This document shows positions 12,066 to 22,505 of a DNA stretch of 64,000 nucleotides, piece after piece (the first letter of the stretch is position 1; every line of letters starts with the position of its first letter). Origin of the DNA: Triglochin maritima (lineage: Eukaryota > Streptophyta > Magnoliopsida > Alismatales > Juncaginaceae); NCBI GenBank assembly GCA_963682175.1, contig OY821788.1, forward strand, positions 34,539,585 to 34,603,584, read 5' to 3'. The notes below the pieces were generated by a model. The model was not told the DNA's origin and did no database searches. It saw only the letters and a list, made by a program, of their open reading frames with translations. The translations under genes were made by a program, and so were the position numbers.

Positions 12066-12569
12066 TGTGTTTGTCTCCTAACTCATTCTTATTTGCAGGT
12101 GTGGCTTTGCGAGAAGTTCAAATTGGGGGATCCCAGTTCAACATTTCCACGGTTCAAATGTTGGACGGAAATGTTTGGGAGACGTCTAATCCTGAGGAAA
12201 TGGGAGGAACGCGGCATCAACTTTCATGAGATTTATTGGGCACAATTTGAGTTGAAGGGCACTCCGACACTCAGTGAAAGGGAGCATGAACTGATGATAG
12301 AGGATCAAATTCCTCCTCCAGAAGCAACTCCCGCACAAAAGGTCGCCTCGAAGGATACACCTTCAACATCCACTCTACCAAGAGTACAACTTAGTGAATG
12401 CAACATTCCATGTGACCCACTGCTACACGAGTTGGAACTGAGTGAGGTTAAGACGAATTGGCTGCAAGCCGAAGCAGCCATTATGCAGGCGACCGAAAAA
12501 ATTAACAGACTGGAGGAAGAACTGAGGATCTCTCAAGAGGAGTGTCGGAGGCTGAGACACGAAATCAGT

Positions 12570-13110
12570 CTTGAAGGACTCCGTGGGAAGGAGGAAGAGA
12601 GGAATAGGAGGGAGGAGGAAGAAAGGAAGAAGAGGGAGGAGGAAGAGAGGAATAGAAGGGAGGAGGAAGAGAAGAAGAAGAAGAGGGAGGAGGAAGAGAG
12701 GAAGAAGAGGGAGGAGGAAGAGGAATGAGGAAGAGAGGACGAGGAAGGAGGAGGAACAGAAGAGGAAGGAGAAAGAGGAAGAGAAGATAGGGAAGAAGAG
12801 GAAGTAGGAAGAGAGGATGAAGAAGGAGGAGGAACGGAAAATGAAGGAGGAAGAGGAAGAGAAGATGAGGAAGAAGAGGAATGAGGATGAGAGGATGAGG
12901 AAGGAGGAGGAACGGAAGATGGAGGAGAGGATTAAGAAGAAGAGAGAGGAGGAAGAGAGGAAGGAGGAGGAGGAACGGAAGAGGAAAAGAGGATTAACTT
13001 GAAGAGGGAGGAGGAAGAGAGGAAGAGGAATGAGGAAGAGAAGACGAGGAAGGAGGAGGAGGAACGACAGAGGAAGGAGGAAGAGAGGAAGAGCAAGAGG
13101 GAGAGGGAGA
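12570..13110 (+). repeat. GAG/AAG purine-rich coding tract
   Basis: Nearly pure purine sequence made of GAGGAAGAGAGGAAG-like units. It encodes an EEERKKREEEE-type coiled coil in all three forward frames in turn, so frame changes here are hidden by low complexity. Antisense Leu/Ser-rich frames across it are not genes. Confidence 0.8.
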
Positions 13111-14040
13111 GGGAAATGCACCCAACAAAATTACGGACCAAAAGACCACGCTTGCGCACAGAAGATAGAGCCGAAGCGTACAGGAAATCTGGCCAAGAGG
13201 GGGTAGAGAAGAAGGCCGCAGAAGCCAACAAAAAGATAGAGGAGGCCGAAGAAGCCGCCAAAGATGTTCTGGCCGCCCATGTTTCCTCGACGAGACCTGA
13301 TCTGGATGCGACCGCCTTGAGATCGTTGAAACCTGATGAGGTACAACGTTTATTGAATCTCACGGCTCCCGAACGCGACGCAAAAGAGGTGATCTGGAGG
13401 GGGACCTCTGCAATATAAGCCGTGAACATCTCAAGGAAATAATAACGCCAAAATCGGAATTCAGCAACGAAACCATGGACGCCCTAATCGAGGTACTAGT
13501 CAGAAGAGGAGGGCCGCAAAAGGTTGTTTGCATATCAACCTTCGAATCGGGAAGAATTGTGGAGGGACAGGGAGGAGATATAATGGAAGATTGTCTACTC
13601 CCCAAAATTCTAGGACTAAATGTGGCGGAGACCATCATCGCACAGTCATGCTGGAAGTCTGGCCACTGGACTCTGTTCGCTGCCCACGGACCGAGATCAG
13701 AGTTCATTCAGTACAACAGTATATCCCGTTCGCTGGGAAAAGGTGAAGATCCTTCCAAGTGTGTTGGAATTCATGAATGCACAACATTTCAGTTGATGGA
13801 ATTTTGGCGACGGTTGTTGAAGGTCGATTGACCGCTGATAGTTGAGAGGAAGGCTAGCCAACGACAGCTAGCCGGGAGTAACGACTGCGGGACATACGTT
13901 TTGTACTGGATCAATTGTTTGATGGTGAATGCTGATCCGACGAAGCCGAAGCAGACCAATGTTATCCACCGTGTGAGGGGCGAATTGACTAACTGGTTAC
14001 TTGAAGACTCTGGGGTGTGCGGTCAACAATAATCAACCAA

Positions 14041-15660
14041 AAATAATTGTTTTACTTTACACCATTGCTTAATTGTTACATAAACCATTATTTTTCATAC
14101 CTTATACATGTTCAAATTACATAGACTATTTGTTAGTTTTTATACGGTTGTTACGAACAATACATGGATGAATGATTAGTGTTGGGTTGAATGATTGGAA
14201 CAATACATGGACAATTAGTGTTGGGGTGAATGATTTGAACAATACATGGACAATTAGTGTTGGGTTGAATGATTTGAACAATAAATGGACAATTAGTATT
14301 GGGTTGAAACGTAAACCGGATAGACGTAAAACGTAAACCCGACAGACAAATAACGTAATCCGGACATACATACAACGTAAACCGGACAAACATAAAACGT
14401 AATCCGGACATACAAATAACGTAATCCGGACACACAAATAACATAATTCGGACAGACATAACACGTAATCTGGTCAGACATAAAACGTAGACCGGACAGA
14501 CAAATGACGTAATCCGAACAGACATATAACGTAATCCGGACAGACAAATAACATAAACCAGACAAACAAATAACGTAATCCGGACAGACCTAAAACGTAA
14601 TCCGGAAAGACATAAAACGTAAACCGGACAGACATATAACGTAATCCGGACAAACCTATAACATAAACCGGACAGACCCAAAACGTAAACCGGACAGACA
14701 AATAACGTAATCCGGACAGAAAAAAAACGTAATCCGGACAGACAAATAACGTAATCCGGACAGACATAAAACGTAAAATGGACAGACAAATAACATAAAC
14801 CGGACAGACGTAAAACGTAAACCGGACAGACATAAAACGTAAACCGGACATACAAAATAACGTAATCCGGACAGACCTAAAAGGTAATCCGGACAGACAA
14901 ATAACGTAATCCGGACAGACAAATAACATAAAATGGACAGACAAATAATGTAAACCAGACAGACAAATAACGTAAACCGGACAAACAAATAACGTAATCC
15001 AGACAGACAAATAACTTAAACCGGACAGACGTAAAACGTAAACCGGACAGACAAATAACGTAATTCGGACAGACATAAAACGTAATCTGGACAGACAAAT
15101 AACGTAATCCGGACAGACATAAAACGTAAACCGGATAGACAAATAATTGTTTTACTTTACACCATTGCTTAATTGTTACATAAACCATTGTTTTTCATAT
15201 CTTATACATGTTCAAATTACATAGACTATTTGTTAATTTTTATACAGTTGTTACGAACAATACATGGATGAATGATTAGTGTTGGGTTGAATGATTGGAA
15301 CAATACATGGATAATTAGTGTTGGGTTGAATGATTTGAACAATACATGGATAATTAGTGTTGGGTTGAATGATTTGAACAATACATGGACAATTAGTATT
15401 GGGTTGAATGATTGGAACGACAAACAACGTAAAACGTAAACCGGACAGACATACAACGTAATCCGGACAGACATAAAACGTAAACCGGACAGACATAGAA
15501 CGTAATCCGGATAGACATAAAACGTAAATCGGACAGACAAATAACATAAACCGGACAGACAAATAACGTAATCCGGACAGACGTACAACGTAAAAAGGAC
15601 AGACATAAAACGTAAATCGGACATACATATAACGTAATCCGGACATAATAATAAGTTTCA
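14041..15660. repeat. Repeat-filled spacer between the two MULE genes
   Basis: A block of about 260 bp (14041-14300) with 39-bp tandem units (AATGATTTGAACAATACATG...) is repeated at about 15142-15421. Each block is followed by tandem 22-bp units of CCGGACAGACAAATAACGTAA type: about 39 units at 14290-15140 and about 11 at 15425-15655. The spacer looks like a large tandem duplication with the second copy shortened. Confidence 0.85.
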
Positions 15661-16307
15661 AGTTTTACATAGACTAATTGCAACAAAGGACAAAATCAAT
15701 AATCAAGGAGGAACTCCCTCGTAATACAAACTCATGTTCCAATCATTGAAGTCGTGATCCCCAGGTTGGGTGTGACTGGGTGCAGCGACAGTGGAGCCTT
15801 CTTCCTGATGATTCTCCTATCGTTACTTTTAATTATTTTCTCAGTCAAAGAAATCCGTCGTTTGCTCGGCGGTCTGCCTTTCCGTCTTGTCTTATCCGAA
15901 TTGAGAACGGATGTACCCTCCAGCCCAGGATCAGCTCGTTGCATACGTTCCTTAAGCAACTCAAGTGCCTCAACCGCATGAAGATATCTGTCGTGTGAGA
16001 CGAAAGTGGCCTGGGCGATCCAAACCGCACGACCCATTATGTCGTTATGGCGACGAAGCGTATCGTTCTCCGTCGTGCCATTTTGAAGGGAAAACATGTC
16101 TCGATAGCTCCTTCGGATGTCATTCCTCCATCTGTTGACGATGTAAGACCCGGGGAGCAACGCGTTGGGACGTAGTCGTGCAATAACAACATAAACGTGA
16201 CAACAAAGGAGAGCGACGTGATCAAACATTCTGCAATTGCATAACCACTTCACATATCTAATTTGCACTGCGAACCGTTTCGACAATGGGAGCATATGTG
16301 TCAATAC

Positions 16308-17042
16308 CAATGTTTTAAAAACCGAACCGAAGAGTGAACCGAAAACATCTCAGTTTGGTTTAAAGTGGTCGAACCGATGGTTCAACCTGGTACAACCGAT
16401 GATGACGTCAGCATGACATCAGCATTTTGTGAACCGAGGGTTGAACCGAACCGACTCCGTAGCGGCGGTCCAACCGACGGTCCGACCGATTGAACCGATT
16501 TTTCCTATTATTTTTTAACATAATAAGTAATAACCAAGTACCTAAACTATGAACAATTCAACAAAAAATATCCATTTGTAAAATAACTTAATTGAAATCA
16601 GTAAAAAAATGAACAAACATGTAACTAAGTAATATTAGTCTTTCTTCTAACAAATGAACAAACATTTACTTCAACATCTAAAGCAGTAGGGGTGGTAGAT
16701 TGTCCTAGAGATCTGCCGGTCTGCCGGCTTTGGTGGAGATTGCGAGCGGTGGCGGTGCGATGATGGGTGGAACGGTGGAGATCGCGAGGGTGGAGGTGTG
16801 GTGAGGGGTTGAGGAAGGAGTAGTAAAGAGTAAAAATCTTAGAATTTGGGTCAAAATTGAACAAAAATTAAAACAATAAAAACCAAATTTTGTTTAAATT
16901 GAAAAAACCGGTTTTTTCGGTTTTCTTCGGTTCGCTCCGGTTCACGAGAGAAACCGGTTTTTTGACCGAACCGACCAGTTTGCTACCGGTTCACGGTCCA
17001 ACCCGGTCCGACCGCCGGTTCGGTCCGGTTTTTAAAACAAAG
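16308..17042. mobile_element. hAT-like MITE inside the mudrA pseudogene
   Basis: It is flanked by the perfect 8-bp duplication GTCAATAC (16300-16307, 17043-17050), as for hAT elements. The inverted ends share TGTTTTAAAAACCG. Removing it rejoins the transposase frame across HVLT. It is rich in GGTTCGGT/ACCGAACC words near both ends and has no convincing gene. Confidence 0.88.
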
Positions 17043-17704
17043 GTCAATACATGTTCAGTCACATTGAAGTGGAATGTGTCCTCCTCGTTGAACTCGTCCG
17101 TGATATCGCAGTACATCATCTTCCCTATTTCTAATTGCACCTTCTTGAAGACCCCCACCGTATACAACTCGCTCAATTGCCTCTCAAATGGATATTTCGA
17201 AATCAATTGCGGAGCCTTATGAAGACAATCGAAATCCGACTGAGCTTCCTTCTCATACTTGTGGCGGAGTGCAAGTTCGTATTGTTGAACGAACTGCTTA
17301 AGTGCCGTCCTAGATGTGAGGTACTTATCGAAGAAGGCGTTCATACTCTCACTTCTCTAGGTTGATGTCATTCCGGCGAAAAAACAATCTCGCGCAAATG
17401 CATGTACCTAGTACTCTCGAATTGCATAAATGGATCAGAGACAACTATTGTCGTGGAACTCAAAATCATCAAGAAAACCCTGCCAATTACGCTCAAATTC
17501 AGTCGGAGTCTTGGAATCGAATACACAGATTTTGAGCTCAAACAACGTATGCTCCCGGTACTTCGTGGGCAGCTTCACAGGCGCTTTATTCATTATGTGT
17601 CATATACAAAATTTGTGTCGCGCTTCAGGGAACACAGTCCTCACCGCCGCAGTTATGACGCCACATTGATCTGTTATGATCGCCGGGGGGCTTATATCTG
17701 CACA

Positions 17705-18083
17705 TAACGTAAACCAGATAAAAACATATGGTCCACCGGACAGACAAATAACGTAAACCGGACAGACATAAAACGTACACCGGACAGACATTAAACGTAA
17801 ACTGGACAGTCAAATAACGTAAACCGGACAGACATACAACGTAAACCGGACAGTCAAATAACGTAAACCTGACAGACATACAACGTAAACCGGACAGACA
17901 TACAACGTAATCCGGACAGACAAATAACGTAAACCGGACAGACGTAAAACGTAAACCGGACAGACAAATAATGTAAACCGGACAGACATACAACGTACAC
18001 CGGACAAACATACAACTAAACCGGGTAGCCATAAAACGTAAACCAGACAGACAAATAACGTAAACCGGACAGACAAAGTACGT
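17705..18083 (-). repeat. 22-bp minisatellite in a transposase intron
   Basis: About 17 units of CCGGACAGAC(A/G)(T)AAA...CGTAAA lie exactly between a GTACGT donor (minus strand, 18083) and a GTGCAG acceptor (near 17700). A short remnant of opposite orientation (TGTCCGGAATAAGT) is at 19220-19310. Confidence 0.85.
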
Positions 18084-19567
18084 ACCGTTCATGCACGTCA
18101 ACCATGTTTGGAACAACCAAATGTAATTTTGTGTCGTCTCGGAAGAGAGGAGTGCGCAACCGAGAAGGACTGGTAATGGTGATTTACCCCTACAAATGTG
18201 GCAAAAGGCATGTCGTACTTGTTGGTCATGTAGGTTGTGTCGAAACATATGACATCTACAAAGTAAGAGTATGCAGCTCGAGAACGACTGTCGGCCCAGA
18301 ACACGTTTCGTAGTCTGCCTTCGTCGTCCATATCCATTACGTAAAAAAACTGGGAATCATTCTTCTGCATCCTGATGAAATAATCTTGGATAGCTTGGGC
18401 ATCGCCTGGTCCCATCTTCAGGTTTCTAACCTCGTACACAACATTCCTGCAAAAACACATTTTTTATGACAAAGCAAAATGGGTAACGTCAACCTAGTTA
18501 AGTAGAAAACAAAACACCTTAGGTCCCGCTCGTTGAAAGACAATTTGTCATGACCTCCGGCTTCGACCACAAAAGATTGCATGGTCTTGGCAGTCGATAT
18601 CCCGGCAGCATCATTGCACGAAATGCGTGCTCTGGCGGAATCCGGGACATCGTTTTTGTCGGAGGAAGCGCATCTGGTCGTCCGATAGCATGACGTGGTT
18701 ATGTTCGAGATCTACGTAGTTAATTACGTAGCCTCTGGATGGATTTCCGGAGACCCTGATCCGAGCAGTGCACTCGACCCTACCAGATAACCTATGTTTT
18801 GGTCTACCTTCACCTTGGTTTCCCGGAGCATTACCCTCCTTGGATCAAGTAAGAGTGACCCGTATGACAACACCACGATCGTAATGAGATTGCCTTATCT
18901 TCACACCAAAACCACAAGAATCGGCATAGGAAACGTAAAATGCTTTGGCTTCTTCGAAGGAAGGAAAATACATCTTCTCTTGCGGGACGTTTGAGGCATG
19001 TGCCGGCTGTGAGGACACATTAACGAGTGTCATTACAGTACAACAAAAAGGGAGGAAGAAAAAGAAGAATGAAGGGTTCATAGGATCTGAATAAGGTAGC
19101 CAAAACAGTTTGTATCTCCGTGAAGCGCTAAAAAAGAAGAAATGGAGGACGTGCTGATTTGAAGAGCATTAAATGCGATTGTGGACGCATCGGGAAAATA
19201 AAAGAAAAAGGCAACATTCCAGAGTAAGTAGTACGCTTGTCCGGAATAAGTGTTCCAACTATCCGGAATAAATAGTAACTGTGTCCGGAATAAGTTATAC
19301 GCTTGTCCGGAAAAAAAGGAAAATGAGTAAAAAAATAAGTGACGTACACGTTAAGGGATCTTTAGTGTATCTCCGTTGAGCGCCAAAAGAAAATGTGGTA
19401 TCTCCGTAGATACGCATTTAATGCATCGGGAAGACAAATAAGAAATACATCATTGCTCTGAGAAGCTCAGTGTATATGCTGACTGGATGCTGAATGGACA
19501 AAAGTTCTCCGCCACGTCAGTAACGTCCGTGACGCGCGCGTCTACTAAACATTTTCCTTAACAATAT

Positions 19568-20010
19568 ATGGGTTCTTAATTGATTATTCATTAATAGTGT
19601 AATTTGTAATTAATTATTATATAATGAACAAATCTGTGTAGAGAAATCCACGAACTTTGAGATTGAGCCTATGAAATGTTTCCCTCTTCTCACCACTTTC
19701 ACATGCATGTTACATTTTGTGATTATGCGAGGTATATATATATATATAGCAGTACGTACGTTGAGATATATATTATATATATGTGTAAGTTCTCCTTCGG
19801 GTTCTTAAGTTGATGAAGCATGCAAGGATATAATATACCATGCCATAACGTTGGACCACTACTTAGCTAGCGATACCTTAACCTTGCATCAAAGAAACCA
19901 CAGATATATTTCCAGTTGTATCGATCTAATTATATACAATGCATGTGCATTAATTCTTGTGTTGCTTCACAACTGCTCCAACCCTCCATTCCATTCTTTT
20001 CTCTTCCCTT
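19568..20010. other. 5' flank of the DUF247 gene
   Basis: AT-rich sequence with short (AT)n runs near 19736-19780 and no gene. The distal promoter of the DUF247 gene is presumably here. Confidence 0.5.
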
Positions 20011-20017
20011 TATATAC
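20011..20017 (+). promoter_or_regulatory. TATA box of the DUF247 gene
   Basis: TATATAC lies 87-93 bp before the ATG at 20104, in a pyrimidine-rich context. Confidence 0.5.
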
Positions 20018-20103
20018 ATGTGTGTCTATACAAACACAAACATGCACCAAGATTAATTGCGTACGTGTTCATTTTATATAACTTGCACAAGTCTGATATA
20101 ACA

Positions 20104-21640
20104 ATGAGTAGTACCGCCACTAGCAACAACAATAATTATACTACTTTAGCAAGAGAGGAGGTGATCAGAGATTGGGTGGTGGACGTCGACAACCGGAGCT
20201 CGAAGGTGAACTTATGCGAGGAGTGCGGGCAGTGGGACAACCAATCCATCTACAATATTGTCCCATCATGCATCGATCAAAGACCTCAACCCCACTGCCT
20301 ACAAGCCCACCATGGCCTCCTTCGGTCCCTACCACCACCACGATCCCAACCTCCTCCTCATGGACAACCACAAGCACAGGGCTCTCCTACACTTCATCAA
20401 CCGAGCCAAGCTTCCGATTACCGACTTCTTGAACCCCATGAGGGAGGCCCTTCCCGCCATCATGGGCGCCTACGAGAGGCTCGACCCGGAGTGGACAGGC
20501 GACGACAAGTTCCTTAAGCTCATGGTGATGGATGGTTGCTTCATGCTGGAGATACTACGGCATGTCACCGGAACCAATATTAATGGTGCTGGAGATTATG
20601 CTGTTAATGACCCCATATTCAGCCATCATGGGACATTGCACACCATTCCCTACATTAAGAGAGATATGCTCATGATCGAGAACCAAATTCCTCTCTTGGT
20701 CCTCCAGAAGCTTGTAGATGTGGAATCACAAAGCCCTGTGGTAATAATTATTAGTACATAATTATTAATAGTGTTATGTATATATTCTATAAGTAATTAA
20801 TTTCACGTTTAATTAATTTGATAAGTATATATATAACAGATGCAGCAGCATGAGGATAAAATAACGGACATCGGTAGGCTGGTACTTAAGTTCTTCTTTC
20901 CCAACCAGTGGTCTTACCCAAAGTTCAACGTTGGCCTCCACGCCCTTGACGTCTACCGCAAGAACCTAATCCAAGGTCCCTACCGTTCCAGCAACAAGAA
21001 GAACAAATCACCATACCCCGTCGTGGCGCAAGGGTCGGATAACAACATCATTATGTCTGCCATGGAACTCAACGAGGCTGGAGTTGTGTTCAAGACAAGC
21101 AACACGAGTAGCCTCAAAGACATCACCTTCAAGCGTGGTGTCCTCCGGCTGCCGTTGGTCATGGTGGATGACACAATGGAGTCGATGTTCCTCAACCTCA
21201 TGGCTTACGAAAGGCTCCATGTAGGCGTAGGTAACGAGGTCACTTCCTACGTGTTCTTCATGGACAACATCATCGACTCCGCCAAAGATGTGAACATTTT
21301 GGAATTCAGAAATATCATTCATAATGCTCTGGGAAGCGATAAGGCGGTGGCCAAACTCTTCAACAACCTGTCTAGGGATGTGACTTTGGACCCAGATAGT
21401 AGCCTCGACGACGTCCAAAGGAGGGTGAACAAGTACTGTGGGAAGAAGTGGAACAAGTGGAGGGCAAATCTGATACACACATACTTCAGGAGTTCTTGGG
21501 CTCTCATCTCACTTGCTGCTGCTATTTTCCTTCTTGGTCTCACTGTGGTTCAGACTTTCTACACCGTTTATCCTTACTACCTCCATCCCAGTGAAGCAGG
21601 AAACGATGCTCCTCCACCGCCACCACCACCGCAACACTGA
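20104..21640 (+). pseudogene. DUF247 (UPF0481) membrane protein with a frameshift
   Basis: The N-terminal frame from ATG 20104 reads MSSTATSNNN to QSIYNIVPSCI. The body continues one frame over with KDLNPTAYKPTMASFGPYHH, the standard DUF247 junction. The switch is at 20272-20278, where ATCGATC looks like a 4-bp tandem duplication. A phase-0 intron (20741-20839) joins ESQSPV to MQQHEDKITDIG. The body shows DUF247 hallmarks: MVMDGCFMLEIL, MLMIENQIPLLVL, and near the C-terminus a hydrophobic anchor (ALISLAAAIFLLGLTVVQTF) followed by a Pro run. Family members are plasma-membrane proteins of mostly unknown role, and some act in grass self-incompatibility. Initiation at ATG 20258 could still give most of the protein. 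Confidence 0.85.
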
Positions 21641-22505
21641 TGCACGGTCTTCTTTTACATTGGATTTCATTTGATGGTGTGGGTTTGTTGAGCGTTTATA
21701 TATGTTTTTGGTTTGCTTGTAAGTGTTGTGACTTGTGAAGTTAAACAGCATATCTTCTTGTTTGGGTTTTTCTTTTCTTTTCTTTTTTGTAACTGATCTT
21801 CCCGGAAATGTAATTTGAAGTTCCTAAAGTGTAATTTTTATGGTGCTTTCTGGAAGAATGTCAAAACTAACTGAAAATAAGAGAAGATAACTCACTTTGG
21901 AGTTTGGGATGCCCAAAGAAAAGATACTCCCTTCAATCTGATCCGAGTTGCAATTCTTTTGCTTTAGCAGGTACATATATCAAATGGTAGGGCATTCAAC
22001 AAGGCATCCTTGGATACAGGTCTCCTTGGTTTATTCTTAATGTGGAATTCACCTTCCATAAGAATAGATACATAAGATTTCAGTACAAAGTAAAAGAATT
22101 CTTCGAATGGAGTAAAAATTAAGGCTTACTATGTAATCTCCAGTACAATGTGCACAAAGCATATCTATAAAAAGCATCATAAAGACTATGATGCACAAGA
22201 ATAGAGAATTGTCTGATTCCTATTGCTAAATACATTATAAATATGAACTGCAAAATGCAGATACAAACCATAGATTAGTAACCACAGACGTAGTAGCCGA
22301 GTGGCTTCTGATAGAGCAGCATACAGGTCGAATAAAATCCGTGAACGTGTGAACCGAATGCTTCTGATAGAGCAGAATACAGGACCAAAAAAATAGGCCA
22401 TGCCATCATCTATAATATACATACACAGCAACTAGAGGACATGACTCCCAAAAACTTATTTGTGAGTCGGCAGGTTGGAGATGCAGAATAAAACCTCATA
22501 CAGAT
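21641..22505. other. 3' flanks of two convergent genes
   Basis: This holds the 3' UTR of the DUF247 gene and, on the other strand, that of the HGSNAT-like gene. An imperfect duplication (CGAATGCTTCTGATAGAGCAG against GAGTGGCTTCTGATAGAGCAG) lies near 22300-22380. No gene is seen. Confidence 0.55.

Larger units (their letters stand above)
10859..14032 (+). pseudogene. Ulp1-like (C48) cysteine protease of the MULE
   Basis: Exon 1 (10859-11602) encodes a DUF1985/PMD-like N-terminal domain (FGHFLTFPHM, ALLLGLRVHGL). The GT-AG intron 11603-12098 consists of 22-bp repeats. Exon 2 continues in phase with VWLCEKFKLG, then a long Glu/Lys/Arg coiled-coil tract (about 12570-13110), then the protease domain. 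The catalytic His is in GHWTLFAAH, and Gln and Cys are in RQLAGSNDCGTYV. The usual Asp position reads YNSI, so Asn replaces Asp. Family members cleave SUMO-like conjugates, but their role in transposons is unknown. Lesions are an in-frame TAG at 11567-11569, TGA at 12726-12728, frame changes within the purine-rich tract, a shift in a G-run near 13395, and TGA at 13829-13831. Confidence 0.8.
15732..19081 (-). pseudogene. mudrA/FAR1-like transposase of the 9-kb MULE
   Basis: Minus-strand fragments appear in family order. The FAR1 N-terminus (19081-18845) has FPSFEEAKAFYVSYADSCGF. Next come VECTARIRV and YVDLEHNHVM (about 18780-18690), then SFVVEAGGHDKLSFNERDLR ending at an intron near 18519-18451. 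The DDE region has VICFDTTYMTNKYDMPF (about 18270), and after an intron of 22-bp repeats, PAIITDQCGVITAAVRTVFP (about 17690). The SWIM finger (WLCNC...CCH, near 16240) is followed by a basic tail. Lesions are TGA near 18870, frameshifts near 18650 and 18170, and stops at 17600-17602, 17435-17437, 17408-17410 and 17357-17359. A MITE splits the gene before the SWIM finger. Confidence 0.82.
10544..19557. mobile_element. 9-kb MULE with Ulp1 and mudrA-like genes
   Basis: The outer 27 bp align without gaps as inverted ends, both reaching ACGCGCGCGTC. Further inside, both ends share the GTCAGC(G/A)TCCAGTCAGC stretch. Flanks are TTACAATAT (10535-10543) and TAACAATAT (19559-19567), a 9-bp target duplication with one mismatch. 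Two convergent genes lie inside: a DUF1985/PMD-like plus Ulp1-protease gene (+) and a FAR1/mudrA transposase (-). Pairing of a mudrA-like transposase with a Ulp1-like C48 protease is known for plant KAONASHI-type MULEs. Both genes carry stops and frameshifts. A hAT-like MITE sits at 16308-17042, and a 22-bp minisatellite fills introns and spacer. Confidence 0.85.

Noticed and set aside
12423..13121. Antisense Leu/Ser/Phe-rich frame of 232 aa
   Set aside because: It is the complement of the purine-rich coiled-coil tract of the Ulp1 gene.
14126..15690. Many overlapping minus-strand frames rich in LSGLRYLSVRFTFYV
   Set aside because: They are translations of the 22-bp minisatellite, which lacks stops in several frames; no start context or family match.
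17600..18083. Minus-strand VCPVYVICLSGL frames joined to transposase fragments
   Set aside because: The repeat part lies between splice sites, so it is read as intron, not protein.
21008..21478. 156-aa antisense frame
   Set aside because: Shadow of the DUF247 second exon; no independent support.
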